DNA of 64,000 nucleotides from assembly GCA_016794465.1 (NCBI GenBank), contig JAEUKA010000053.1:147999-211998 (forward strand), read 5' to 3'. This stretch comes from Myxococcales bacterium. GTDB taxonomy: Bacteria; Myxococcota_A; Polyangia; Palsa-1104; JAEUJZ01. Position numbers and translations under genes: made by a program. The notes below the pieces were generated by a model, which saw only the letters and a program-made list of their open reading frames with translations, searched no databases and had not been told where the DNA came from. Positions 35,328-45,074 of the stretch are shown in pieces. Position 1 is the stretch's first letter, and the number at the start of each line of letters is the position of its first letter.

Positions 35328-36089
35328 TCACGAGCTTGTCAGCGCGTGAAGGGCATGTTCGGTCTTTTTCGGTTTCTCGTCACGGCGGCGACTGCGCCAC
35401 AGAAGCCCGGCCAGCAGCAGCGCCAAGCCCGACACAAGTCCACACAGCGCCCCGAGGATTGGCAAAAGCAGGCGCTGACTTCCCGGCGGCGGCGGCACGG
35501 CCAGTGGCGGACTGGGCGCTTGCGTCGACAGCACCGTCACATCGGCGGCATCCAGGCCCACCACCGACCGGGCGATAAGCTCAGCCACCTCGCTCGGCTT
35601 AAGCGGCAGCGGTCCCCGCAGGCGCAGCAGCACCGCCGCCGTCGGACGAAGCTGGGCCGTCGGCAGCAGCGGATCGGGCTCGGCCTGGGTCAGGTGAACC
35701 CGCGCGTGACTGACCTGCGGCAAGCTCTCCAGTGTCTCGACGAGAGCCTGCTCGCGCTCGCCCAGCTGCACCGCCCGCGCTTCCGACGGCAAAAGCGCCA
35801 GCTTGCCACCGCCCGACTGCCGAGGCTCAGCGGCGGGCAGCCCCTGCTCACCCAGCAGCGCCAGCGCCCGCTCTTCCTCGCGACGTGACCCGAGCAGCGT
35901 ATACGTCGTCCCACGCAGCGCCGAGCGGCCACTCGGTCGCTTGTCCGCTTGCAGCCCCGCCTGTCGCAGGGCCAACAGGGCCTCGTTGGCGTGCCGCTCG
36001 GACAGGTCGTGATACAGCTCGACCTCGCAGCCACTGAGCAGCAGCCCCGTCGCCAGTCCGCACGTCAGACGCTGGAACTGGGATCGCAT
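35328..36089 (-). CDS. SctJ/YscJ-like lipoprotein (type III secretion inner-ring family)
   Basis: 253 residues from the ATG at 36089; a GTG at 36107 is possible. The lipobox LLLSGC leads straight to CEVELYHDLSERHANEALLALRQAGL, which matches the start of YscJ/MxiJ/PrgK proteins. The ring-building domain continues with AVQLGEREQALVETLESLPQVSHARVHLTQ and VAELIARSVVGLDAADVTVL, and the protein ends with one TM segment (LLLPILGALCGLVSGLALLLAGLLW) and a basic tail. Known SctJ forms part of the T3SS basal body. No other secretion gene lies near, so it is an orphan here. It sits 70 bp after the DUF3857 gene and 26 bp before uspA. Confidence 0.78.
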   Translation of the reverse strand: MRSQFQRLTCGLATGLLLSGCEVELYHDLSERHANEALLALRQAGLQADKRPSGRSALRGTTYTLLGSRREEERALALLGEQGLPAAEPRQSGGGKLALLPSEARAVQLGEREQALVETLESLPQVSHARVHLTQAEPDPLLPTAQLRPTAAVLLRLRGPLPLKPSEVAELIARSVVGLDAADVTVLSTQAPSPPLAVPPPPGSQRLLLPILGALCGLVSGLALLLAGLLWRSRRRDEKPKKTEHALHALTSS

Positions 36090-36159
36090 GTCACGACGAG
36101 AAACCACCAGCTTATGCTAATCCGACAAATGCCCAGCTGTCACGGGACTTTGCCCCGAG

Positions 36160-39100
36160 TTACGGGCTGGCCAGGTCGATGAGTGCGAAGGCTTCCTCGG
36201 CAGAGTCGATGTGGGCCGCGAAGTCGACAAAGGCCGGATAGCTCTTGGGCAAGATGCGCTGCCGAGGGATGTTGTTTTCCACCGACAGCAGCACGTGGCC
36301 GGCCTCGCTGCGGACCTTCCGGTCGTAGCTGCCAAAGCCGCGCTCGGTGACCGGCTCGGCCAGCTGGGCGACGCGGGCTCCCACAGGTAGTTTGATGTCG
36401 GCGGTCAGCGTACCTGGGGTGACATAGCTTACAATCAGCGGCAGCTGCCTTTGTGGCGCCGTGACGTAGCGACGACTGAGCAGCAGCGGATACGGCACCG
36501 TCAGCACCAGCTGTTTCCGACCGTCCTTGCCCAGCCGCTGCCGCGCGAGGTGTGGCGCAGTAAACCGATAGGTGATCAAGAGCGGCGCGTTGTCGTCGTC
36601 CATCGGCCCATAGGTCAGCTCGTGCAGGCTGGCGCCGGGGAAGAAGTAGCCGAGCGCTCGCTGCTCCAGCGCCTGCCGCAGCTTGTCTTCGGCCATGTGC
36701 TCGACCTGATCGCGCCACTCGCTGGCGGGCTGGCCGGTCAGCGTCTCACGAACGACCACCTGGGCACTGCCGCTCTTGTCCAGCTCGGCGCTCAGCTCGA
36801 CGCGGCGCTGATCGGTCAGCATCGGCCAGCGGTGCGGCAGCTGCTGCATTCCCGGCGGCATGCCACCCGCTCGGGGCAGCGCCAGCTCGACCTGCTCGAC
36901 GCGCGGCAGCTTCGGTTGTGAGGTGGCATCGGGAATGCGCAGCGCCTGTGCCCCCCGCAGCAGCGGTCGCACAAGTCCCGTCGGAGTGTGTCGAAAGTAC
37001 GGATCGACCCACAGCAGCGGCTTGCCAGCGGCATCCGGCGCCACCGCGACGAGCATCTCGGAAAACGCCAGCACATCGGGCAGTGGCCCTTCCAGCTTGG
37101 GGTTGTTCTCGGGCCGAGCCAGCCACGCCTCCGCCGGAATCCCGACGGCCTTACACAGTGCCAGCAGCAGCACATCGCGCCGGCCTTCTTTTCGCGCCAG
37201 GATCGAGCTGGCCGACTCGTCGAAGCTGCCGCCGCTGTGGATGTTTTTGCGCACCCACTCGTCGAGCTTGCGGACCCGCGCGACCTGACTATCACTCGTC
37301 TCGGGCGAGCCCTGCGCCGGACCGGCGACTCTGTGGGCCAGCTCGATCAGCTCTCGCGTCATGCGCAGCGCCCGAAAGCGTCGCTCGCGAATCTGGTTGA
37401 CATAGCCTTCCAGAGACACCCCCGAGCCGACACGCACCGACGGCGACCAGTCATCGACCTGCCCTTGATCGAGCGGCTGCTCCGGCTGCATGCGCGGCAC
37501 CTGGGTGCGCTTCCAGAACCGCTGCACCAAGTCACCGTCGCTGGTCTGCGTGCTCATCGGGAGCTGCCGCTTGCCGTCGCTGTCAGCCGGACCCCGCAGG
37601 TCAATCTGGAGCGGCAGGTCCTTGGGCGTGATCAGCAAATACTCACTGCGATCGAGTGGGGCATCTGCCGACGCAAAGTAAAAGCGATCGCCAAGAAAGC
37701 CGCTTGGAGAAATCGGCGACGGATCATCACGGTCGATGTACTCGTACTCCACATAGTCACCGACCTCTAGGGCCGGGGCCGAGATGCTCTCTTTTTCCGG
37801 AATCTCCTCGGGCTCACGGGTGCTGCCATCGGCCTTGATCGTCCGCAGCGTCAGCACCTCGGCCCCGTCGGGAATGTGGATCTCTCCGAAGCGCTCGATG
37901 CCTTCTTTGGTCAGCACTTGGATCAGGTTGTGGGTAAGTTGCAGACGGGCACCGCTCGGGAAGACCCGCATGACCGTCCGATCGAGGAGCAGCACCGCCG
38001 GCTCGCCGCTGTAGACGCCGTGCCGAGCCACAAACTCGCGAATCACCTGCTTGCCGTCGATGCGATAGGGCTCGATCGCGTCGCGCTGACCGAGTGCTTG
38101 CAGTGCCTTGGCCAGCTCCGGCGACTCGGGCAGCTCGGCCAGACCTTGCTTGATGTGCTGTAGCGCTGTCTCGGGCTGGCCTCGCTCGACATACAGGTTG
38201 GCCAGATCGGTGTACAGGTTGACACTGCGCGGCGAGAGCGCCTGCAGCTTGAGCAGTGTCGTCGTCGCTGGCCCGAGATCGCGCCGAGCCAGCAGCACCC
38301 GCGATAGCCCTCGCAGCCACGGCTGGCTTTCAGGCTCTAGCTGCAACAGGCGCTCGAACTCATGCTGGGCTTCGTCCAGTCGCCCCCCGTCGAGCAGCGC
38401 GTCCGCCCAGCGCTCGGAATAGGGATTACAGCTCGCCAGCGCCTGCGCAGCGACCAGGGCGCCCCGATCGTCCTGCTGCTCGCGACGAAAATCGACCAGG
38501 CTCTCCAGCGTCGGACAGGCCGTCGGTCCCAGCTTCTGGGCTTCCGCCAGCGCCGCCGCTGCTTCGACGACAAAGCCGCGCGTCTTCAGCACCCGATGGC
38601 GGAGCAGCTCGGTCTGCCAGGTTCGCTCGACACCCTCGGGAAGACTCGTCAGAAGCTCGTGGGCCTGCACCGGCTTTTCGTCCTGCAAAAGCAGCCTGGC
38701 CAGCGACAGCCGTGCCGAGAGCAGCTGCGGACTGTGGGAAAGCGCCGTCTTTAGCTGCGAGCGGGCTCGATCCCGCGCCAGCCGCTCTGGCCGACTGCGA
38801 TCGTCGAGCATCAGCCCTGCATACAGCGTCCGCAGCGCCGCAAAGCGTGGCGTCTGTTCCAGGTGCTCGCTCGCCACCGTAAGACCTTCGTCGGGACGAC
38901 CGGCCAGATAGGCTTGCTGCATCAGCAGCAGCGCCCGCAGCGCCCCTTGCCAGCGCGTCTCAGCCGGCGGCACAGGCGACAGCGAGCGCTCCGTCACTGT
39001 GACCTTCCCGGCGATCGGCTGCGGCGCGGAAACGGGCGCACCGTCGAAAAACTGAGCCCCGGTCAGGGCGATCTGGACATGGCTGCTGCCGGATACGCCG

Positions 39101-40074
39101 AGCTTGATGCCGATGGTGTGGGCGCCGGCTGGCAGCGACAGCGACAGGTAGCGTCGTCCCACCGGCTCGCTGTCGAGATAGTGGCGCTGGCCGTCGATGT
39201 AAAGTGCCCACGGTGTGCCGGCTGTCTCGACGCTGAGCGGCAGAGGCTGACCGCCGAGAGTCTGAAGCCAGCTGTGGACGAAGAACACGCCGGGCTTGCC
39301 GGGCAGGCCTTGCACCGTGACGCTACAGCCCGAGCCGCTGCGCGGTCGATACCGTGGACGGGCCGGATCACTCATCGGGGAATCGCCCGGCATTGGACTG
39401 AGTACATCCAGCATCGGCAGGTGACCGTGCGGACCGCTTAGGTAGAGCACTGGTGGACAGCCACGCTCGATGTCGACGCGACTGGCCTGCGCTTCGTCGC
39501 CGAGCAGGCGCAGCTGTTGGCCGAGGAGAGCCGCCAGAAGCTGCTGACTCTCGACAGGCAGACGACCCCGCTGCTGCCAGATGCGCAGCAGTCGAGCGGC
39601 GAGCTGCTGGTCATCGTCCTTGCCGGTGCCAGCGACGCCGTGCGAGAGCAGCCGATGTGCCGCCAGCTCGGCCACCACCGATGACCACGAGTCCGGCTGC
39701 TTCTGCGCAATGTGATGTTCCAGAAACTGCAACAGCAGCTGCTGGGCGCGTCGTGGCTGACCGTTGCTCTGCGCCGCCAGCGCTGCCCCCAGGAACGTCA
39801 GGCTGTCGGATACGCCTTGGCTGCGGGCTTGCGAGAGCAGCGTCTCCGCCTCGTGACTGTCGCCGGACACCAAGAGCGCCAGCCCCAGCTCTCGCAGCAG
39901 CGTCGGGTCAGAGCCTTTGCTCTGCGCCACCTTGCCCTTCAGCGCGGCGACCTGATCTTGCAGCGGCGGACTGTGGAGATAGCGGTCTTTGACGGGCGCC
40001 GCCGAGGGAGCACAGCCGATACACAAAAGCAGCGGCAGCGCAAGCACAATCAAGCAGAGTGACTTCTTACTCAC
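36160..40074 (-). CDS. Large TPR lipoprotein with DUF3857 and a degenerate transglutaminase domain
   Basis: 1304 residues from a GTG at 40074 that overlaps the upstream stop by 8 bp and gives a proper lipoprotein signal (LCLIVLALPLLLCIGC). Residues about 30-640 hold TPR-like repeats and a beta-sandwich insert. A DUF3857 domain follows (LLLDRTVMRVFPSGARLQLTHNLIQVL), then a transglutaminase-like region: LARKEGRRDVLLLALCKAVGIPAEAWL. The catalytic Cys (expected in GDC) is Arg and the expected His region reads LAFSEMLVAV, while the Asp (LWVDPYF) remains. It is therefore probably a non-catalytic paralogue of its neighbour at 40067. The C-terminal ~200 residues are beta-rich. Confidence 0.82.
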   Translation of the reverse strand: MSKKSLCLIVLALPLLLCIGCAPSAAPVKDRYLHSPPLQDQVAALKGKVAQSKGSDPTLLRELGLALLVSGDSHEAETLLSQARSQGVSDSLTFLGAALAAQSNGQPRRAQQLLLQFLEHHIAQKQPDSWSSVVAELAAHRLLSHGVAGTGKDDDQQLAARLLRIWQQRGRLPVESQQLLAALLGQQLRLLGDEAQASRVDIERGCPPVLYLSGPHGHLPMLDVLSPMPGDSPMSDPARPRYRPRSGSGCSVTVQGLPGKPGVFFVHSWLQTLGGQPLPLSVETAGTPWALYIDGQRHYLDSEPVGRRYLSLSLPAGAHTIGIKLGVSGSSHVQIALTGAQFFDGAPVSAPQPIAGKVTVTERSLSPVPPAETRWQGALRALLLMQQAYLAGRPDEGLTVASEHLEQTPRFAALRTLYAGLMLDDRSRPERLARDRARSQLKTALSHSPQLLSARLSLARLLLQDEKPVQAHELLTSLPEGVERTWQTELLRHRVLKTRGFVVEAAAALAEAQKLGPTACPTLESLVDFRREQQDDRGALVAAQALASCNPYSERWADALLDGGRLDEAQHEFERLLQLEPESQPWLRGLSRVLLARRDLGPATTTLLKLQALSPRSVNLYTDLANLYVERGQPETALQHIKQGLAELPESPELAKALQALGQRDAIEPYRIDGKQVIREFVARHGVYSGEPAVLLLDRTVMRVFPSGARLQLTHNLIQVLTKEGIERFGEIHIPDGAEVLTLRTIKADGSTREPEEIPEKESISAPALEVGDYVEYEYIDRDDPSPISPSGFLGDRFYFASADAPLDRSEYLLITPKDLPLQIDLRGPADSDGKRQLPMSTQTSDGDLVQRFWKRTQVPRMQPEQPLDQGQVDDWSPSVRVGSGVSLEGYVNQIRERRFRALRMTRELIELAHRVAGPAQGSPETSDSQVARVRKLDEWVRKNIHSGGSFDESASSILARKEGRRDVLLLALCKAVGIPAEAWLARPENNPKLEGPLPDVLAFSEMLVAVAPDAAGKPLLWVDPYFRHTPTGLVRPLLRGAQALRIPDATSQPKLPRVEQVELALPRAGGMPPGMQQLPHRWPMLTDQRRVELSAELDKSGSAQVVVRETLTGQPASEWRDQVEHMAEDKLRQALEQRALGYFFPGASLHELTYGPMDDDNAPLLITYRFTAPHLARQRLGKDGRKQLVLTVPYPLLLSRRYVTAPQRQLPLIVSYVTPGTLTADIKLPVGARVAQLAEPVTERGFGSYDRKVRSEAGHVLLSVENNIPRQRILPKSYPAFVDFAAHIDSAEEAFALIDLASP

Positions 40075-43000
40075 GGCCCACCAGGAGTTCTTGAGAGAGC
40101 ACGCTATCGACCTCGGACAGGAACTTGCGGAACGCCGGATAGTCGCTGGCAGTGACGCGGTGACGGTCGATCCGCAGCTCGGACTTGGCGGTGACGGCAA
40201 TGCCGCCCTTGCCGGGATGTTGCTCGATGCTGAGCGTGAAGCGGCCAAACGGCGACTCGACGGCGCGCGACTCCGGCAAGCGATGGACCGCGAACCGACC
40301 CGGCAGGGTCACCGTGACTTCGTCTTGGGCCAGCCACGCGAAGCCGAGCACCAGATCGTAGCGACGACTCGACAGCCGGGCGTAGCTGCGCAGAAGATCG
40401 GGTTCCCGACCGAGCGGTCGCATCGACAGCGAGCCCGCCCCAGCGCCACCGCCGCCGCCACCACTTGGGGGCCGCGCCCACTTGGGAACAAGCAGCTCGC
40501 CGCGCAGCACCACCGATTTTTCCAGATCTAGCACCCCGGGCACCGCCACTTGCAGCGCCTGCGCCCCGGGGAAGTACTCGTTCCACGACTTCTCATAGCG
40601 CTCTTTTTGCGACGAGGGATTCTGGAAGTGATCGCGGAAGCGATGCGCCGTCTGACCCGCCACCGTCAGCTGCTCACTGACCTTCGCCCGTCCCGACTCG
40701 TCGAGCTGCACCGACAGCACCCGCCGCGTCAGGCTCTGATGCGACGGCAGCACCGGCGTCCGTGCCAGGTGACCTTTGCCGGCATACGGCGGACGCGGGT
40801 CGGTCACCACCAGCACCATGATGTCCTGGTCCATCATCGGCAGCTCCATCGAGCCAGAAAACTCCGCCGTACCGTCGAGAAACAGGTTGTATTTGGGCAC
40901 ATAGACGATCGCGTGATCAAACACCGCCAGCGACGCCGGCTCTCCGTCGATGTTGCCGCCCTTGGTGGTCCGCGCCAGCGTCAGCGAGCTGTCGATCCCG
41001 ACCTCTTTTAGCATCACGTGGAGCAGCGCCGCTTTGTCCTTGCAGTCGCCAAACTTGCGCTCCCAGATCTGCGACACCTTGTAGGGCTTGTAGCCGTGGA
41101 TGCCGAACTCGAGGCCGACGTAGCGGGTGCGGCGGACCACCTCGTCGTAGAGCGCGCGAATCCGGCCCAGCTCGTCCGTCGCGGGGATGCTCGCGACCAC
41201 CGCCTGGGCGGCGCGGCTGACCTCGGTCGACGGCTGCAAGGACTCAGCGACGAGTCCTTTGTACCAAGTGGCGACATCTTCCCAGCTCTTGTACGTCGAG
41301 ACATGGATGTACGTCGACAGCTCGGCAAAACCGGGTCGCCCGGCCTCGTCGTGGATGCGCGGCAGGTTCTTGGCGACAAAGCGGATGATGTGGTCTTTGC
41401 CCTGTGTCTCGTCGCTGCGTGAGAAGCTGGCTTCACTCGGGAGGCGCGGCTGATTGAAGTACAGCGGTCGGCGGCGCAGATCCTCCTCGGGCAGCGTCAG
41501 GGAATAGCGTGCCTCGAGGACCGGAATGCTCTCTTGCAGGTAGTGCACGTCGCCAAAATAGTCCGCGAACAGGTTGCGACGACCGACATCCGACAGCACG
41601 TACTCGACCACCACCACGTCGCCGGGACGCAGCCCATCGAAGCGAATGCTCAGCGCGTGCACGTCGTAATACAGGCCGTACCAAGGCTCCGAGGCGTCGC
41701 TCTCGCTCTGCGAGACACTCTCGACGACCTCGCCGCTCGGCTTTAAGACCTTGGCGGTCTTGACCTGCACCGACTGCGTATCGGGGGTGTAGCTGATGCC
41801 GATCTCGTCGTAGCTGCGGCTGCCGTTGTCGTCGAGGATCTCGACCACCCGCTGGATGTAGTGCTCGGACAGGCCGTTGGCGTGGATGCGGACCACTTTT
41901 TGGTCGAGCAGCACCCTCGCGCTATCGCCCGCTTTGACCGCCGGACGAGGCTTCTTGAGCAGCGACTCCACCTCGACCTGAAACTGTCGCTGCAGATCCT
42001 CCGCCGAGCGCGCTTGTGGGTCCAGCACCTGCAAGTACTCCCGCAGCGGCGGATTCTGCGGCTTGAGCTCCAGCGCCCGTCGGTACGATGCCACCGCCAG
42101 CTCCGTCCGGCCCAGCTTGTGCTGTAGACGGCCCCGTCGCTCGAACCACTCCGCGTCCCCGACGAGCTGGGACATCGCCCCCGACAGCAGCTGCAGCGCC
42201 GCCTCGGGCTGCCCCGAGCCTTCGAGGATGTCGATCCGCTCGCGCAGCGGAAAGTGATAGTCCGGCTTCACCGCTTGCAGTCGCGTAAGCAGCGTCAGCG
42301 CTTCCTCGATGTTACCTGCCGCTCGTCGTCGGGAAATCAGGTAACGCAGCGCCTCGTCATCGTCGGGCTGCTCCTTGAGCATCGCTTGATATCCCGCCTC
42401 GGCCTCGCGGTGCCGGCCCAGGCGCGACAGCAGCTCGGCGTGAGCCCGCAGCGTCAGCACCGACGGAGCACTCTCCAGCAGTGGCAAGATTCGCTGGTAG
42501 CCGACGCTGGCCAGGCCGCGACTCTGCGCCAGTCGAGCCAGCCCCAGCGTCGCGGTATACAGGCTTGGGGCCAGTCGCGCGGCCTCTCCAAAGGCTTGCT
42601 CGGCGAGTCGCAGCCGCCCGGCCTGCTCATACGTCGTTCCCTGCTCAACGAGGAGTCGCGCCCGCTCGATCGCTTCGTCGCCGCCCGGCAGCGCAATCCC
42701 GGCCTCGACCGCCAGTCGTCGCTTGTTGTCATCTTCCGTCGCTGCCGCGAGCAGTCGATGGCCGCGTCGACTCGGCTTCAGCGTCACCGCCTCGCTCAGC
42801 AGCGCTTCCGACTCATGCTGCTCGGGATCACTTGGCTGCACATGCTGAAGAAACAGGGCCAGATCGGTCAGCTGCTCGGCCCGCTGCGCCGCGAGCGGAC
42901 TGCCCGCTTTGGCGACCGTCACGCGCGCCCGCAGCCCGGCAATCAGCGTCTGGGGCTTGCCCAACTGCACCGCCGCCGCCGCCGGCACTCTCCAGCCCTC

Positions 43001-43912
43001 CTCAGGCGGCGTTGCCTGCTGCAACAGCCCGCTGAGCGCCTTGCCATCAAGCGAGGTCAGCCGCAGCACAAACGCCCAGCGACCGCTCTGCGACGACACC
43101 TTGACCAAGATCCGATTCCAGCCTGGCAGAAGCTGCGCCGCTCCCGCCTCCTGGTCGATATGGAGCTTGCGATACACGTCGCTGTCGATTACCGCCGGCC
43201 CCTGGTTTACAAAGACCTTCACCGCCCCCGTGGAACCTACCCGCACCGACACCGGCTGGGCCCGCTCGCTCTTGACATAGGTCAGCGCATAGGCCGTTCC
43301 TTCCGTCTCGGGCCGCATCCACGAGTCGATCGGAATGCTGCCGTCGCGGGCCAGCAGCGAATTGGGAATCTGGCGCCACGAAACCGGCAGGGCCGGGCTC
43401 TTGCCGGGGTAGCGAGCGGTGGCACTGGGCGCCGTGGTTTCCGTCTCGGGAGGATAGGCCACCTTGTGACCTTTTCGGCCATCGTTATCAAACGGTCCGA
43501 CGACGGAAAATGCGGTCAAAAGTCCCAGCTGCCGCTGCGCGTCTACGGCCCCGGCGTCATCACCGACATGGCGACGGATCAGCTGCTCGTGCCACAGCGC
43601 TTCGGCGCGGACCAGCTCGGACAGCGTCGGTCGTGGCTTGGCCATTTCAGCGGAGGCATCCCGCAGCGCCGCCCGGTCGGTGACCTCGTCCCACAGGTCG
43701 GTCAGCCCCAGCAGCGGAATCACTGCCGTCGCGGAAGGCCGAGCCGACTCGGTCAAAAAGCGCTGCCGCCTGTCGCTGACTTCCTGATCGAAAGGGCTCC
43801 TGACGGGGCCTTTTGCTTGGACCACAGCCGAGCACAGCAAGATCGCGACCAGGCCGGCCAGAGGTGCGCGTGGGGCGCCCGGAAGAAACGGAACAGACGA
43901 TCGCATCGGCAT
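40067..43912 (-). CDS. Large TPR protein with DUF3857 and an intact transglutaminase-like domain
   Basis: 1281 residues with a signal peptide (LAGLVAILLCSAVVQAKG). The N-terminal half has a beta domain and TPR repeats (YQAMLKEQPDDDEALRYLISRRRAAG, YRRALELKPQNPPLREYL). The DUF3857 domain begins LLDQKVVRIHANGLSEHYIQRVVEIL. In the transglutaminase domain all three catalytic positions can be seen: Cys in KFGDCKDKAALL, His in VFDHAIVYV and Asp in LFLDGTAEF. Such proteins occur widely in Bacteroidota and Myxococcota, but their function is unknown; a protease or amide-bond chemistry outside the inner membrane is possible. It lies 6 bp after the kinase-like gene stop and overlaps the next gene. Confidence 0.85.
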   Translation of the reverse strand: MPMRSSVPFLPGAPRAPLAGLVAILLCSAVVQAKGPVRSPFDQEVSDRRQRFLTESARPSATAVIPLLGLTDLWDEVTDRAALRDASAEMAKPRPTLSELVRAEALWHEQLIRRHVGDDAGAVDAQRQLGLLTAFSVVGPFDNDGRKGHKVAYPPETETTAPSATARYPGKSPALPVSWRQIPNSLLARDGSIPIDSWMRPETEGTAYALTYVKSERAQPVSVRVGSTGAVKVFVNQGPAVIDSDVYRKLHIDQEAGAAQLLPGWNRILVKVSSQSGRWAFVLRLTSLDGKALSGLLQQATPPEEGWRVPAAAAVQLGKPQTLIAGLRARVTVAKAGSPLAAQRAEQLTDLALFLQHVQPSDPEQHESEALLSEAVTLKPSRRGHRLLAAATEDDNKRRLAVEAGIALPGGDEAIERARLLVEQGTTYEQAGRLRLAEQAFGEAARLAPSLYTATLGLARLAQSRGLASVGYQRILPLLESAPSVLTLRAHAELLSRLGRHREAEAGYQAMLKEQPDDDEALRYLISRRRAAGNIEEALTLLTRLQAVKPDYHFPLRERIDILEGSGQPEAALQLLSGAMSQLVGDAEWFERRGRLQHKLGRTELAVASYRRALELKPQNPPLREYLQVLDPQARSAEDLQRQFQVEVESLLKKPRPAVKAGDSARVLLDQKVVRIHANGLSEHYIQRVVEILDDNGSRSYDEIGISYTPDTQSVQVKTAKVLKPSGEVVESVSQSESDASEPWYGLYYDVHALSIRFDGLRPGDVVVVEYVLSDVGRRNLFADYFGDVHYLQESIPVLEARYSLTLPEEDLRRRPLYFNQPRLPSEASFSRSDETQGKDHIIRFVAKNLPRIHDEAGRPGFAELSTYIHVSTYKSWEDVATWYKGLVAESLQPSTEVSRAAQAVVASIPATDELGRIRALYDEVVRRTRYVGLEFGIHGYKPYKVSQIWERKFGDCKDKAALLHVMLKEVGIDSSLTLARTTKGGNIDGEPASLAVFDHAIVYVPKYNLFLDGTAEFSGSMELPMMDQDIMVLVVTDPRPPYAGKGHLARTPVLPSHQSLTRRVLSVQLDESGRAKVSEQLTVAGQTAHRFRDHFQNPSSQKERYEKSWNEYFPGAQALQVAVPGVLDLEKSVVLRGELLVPKWARPPSGGGGGGAGAGSLSMRPLGREPDLLRSYARLSSRRYDLVLGFAWLAQDEVTVTLPGRFAVHRLPESRAVESPFGRFTLSIEQHPGKGGIAVTAKSELRIDRHRVTASDYPAFRKFLSEVDSVLSQELLVGRE

Positions 43913-43918
43913 CAGCTT

Positions 43919-45073
43919 CTACTTTGGCGAAGGACGGGCAGACAGATAGAGGGTAACGGGGGGTGGGGTCGGCTTGAACCAGTCGGGCGGGCCCGAGCGG
44001 CGCAGCAGCATCACCGCCACCGCGAGGAGAGCTCCAACGAGAGCGGCCAAGATCACCGTCGCTGCCAGCGCGCGCCAGCTGACCAGCACCGACCCCGGTG
44101 GCCACTCTGGACCCATCGACGAGCGCGACGAGCCAAAGCCCGCCGAGTCATGCGAAGCAGGAGGCTCACTGGCCGTGCCGGTACCCGCCGACGGTGCGGG
44201 CGGGGTTCGCACTTCGTGTTCGGTTGTCTCCGCCGATCCAGAGTCGGGCTGCAGCGCTTTTTCAAGCTCGCCAATGAGCGCCGAGATCGACGGCTGCCGG
44301 TCGGACGGGTCGGTCGAAAGCGCCCTCGAGATCACCTCGACCAGCTGCTGGTTCGAGTCGCGAATGATCGGCCAGTTGTCGCCCAGCTCCAGCAAGCTGC
44401 GCATCATCCGCGCCAGCCCAAACACGTCGGTGCGAAGGTCCGGCGGACGGGCGGCGTGCAGCTCTGGCGCCACCGAGTCCATCTGTCCGACGTTGGCCAA
44501 GAGCAGCAGAAACGGCTCGCGCGGCAGGCCAATCCCCAGCCCGACATCGCCCAGCCGCACGCCATCGGTCTTCAGCAGCACCGAGTCAAGTCGCAGGTCC
44601 CCGTGGAGCCGCCCTTGCTCGTGTAGATAGGTCAGTGCCTCGGCAAGCTGGTCAATGATCTGCAGCACATCGGCCAGCGGCAGGCCTTCTTTTTGCCGAA
44701 ACACCGCCATTCGGTCGAGCAGCACCCCTTGCCCACCCTGACCTACCTGTGACACCTCCGCCACCAGGGCCGAGTTTTGCTCTGGCAGCGTCATCACATC
44801 GACGATCTGGGCCAAAAACGGGTGTGACAGCTCTTTGTACGGCTGAAGGTGACGCACCAGCTTGTCTGCCGCGCCCGGACTTTCGAGCAGCTCGGGCCGC
44901 ACCACTTTCAGGAGCAGATCCGGCTCTGGAACTTCGCCCCGACTCTCCGCCGCTTGCTGCGCATCGACCGTGCAGGCCAAAAAGCCGACCCACAAGGCAG
45001 CCTCGCCGCTCTTGGTGAGTACGTAATACTTTTGGCCGATCACGTCGCCGCGACGAAACAGTGGGGCAGCCAT
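43919..45073 (-). CDS. Divergent Ser/Thr kinase-like protein with a C-terminal TM segment
   Basis: 384 residues from the ATG at 45073, one base after the dut stop. The kinase-like domain (about 10-265) has a Lys in LLLKVV but no glycine loop (YYVLTKSGEAALWVG). The catalytic loop reads HGDLRLDSVLL instead of HRDLKPENVLL: the Asp stays, Arg becomes Gly, Lys becomes Arg and Asn becomes Ser. DFG is DVG, and VAPELHAARPPDLRTDVFGLA matches the APE and D-x-x-G regions. It may be a weak kinase or a pseudokinase. A TM segment (LAATVILAALVGALLAVAVMLL) and a short tail end the protein. It sits between dut and the two DUF3857 genes. Confidence 0.82.
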   Translation of the reverse strand: MAAPLFRRGDVIGQKYYVLTKSGEAALWVGFLACTVDAQQAAESRGEVPEPDLLLKVVRPELLESPGAADKLVRHLQPYKELSHPFLAQIVDVMTLPEQNSALVAEVSQVGQGGQGVLLDRMAVFRQKEGLPLADVLQIIDQLAEALTYLHEQGRLHGDLRLDSVLLKTDGVRLGDVGLGIGLPREPFLLLLANVGQMDSVAPELHAARPPDLRTDVFGLARMMRSLLELGDNWPIIRDSNQQLVEVISRALSTDPSDRQPSISALIGELEKALQPDSGSAETTEHEVRTPPAPSAGTGTASEPPASHDSAGFGSSRSSMGPEWPPGSVLVSWRALAATVILAALVGALLAVAVMLLRRSGPPDWFKPTPPPVTLYLSARPSPK

Positions 45074-45074
45074 C

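Noticed and set aside
42254..44626. A 790-codon open frame on the plus strand
   Set aside because: It runs antisense to the DUF3857 and kinase-like genes. Its Arg/Gln/His-rich product has no domain pattern, while the minus strand has clear motifs.
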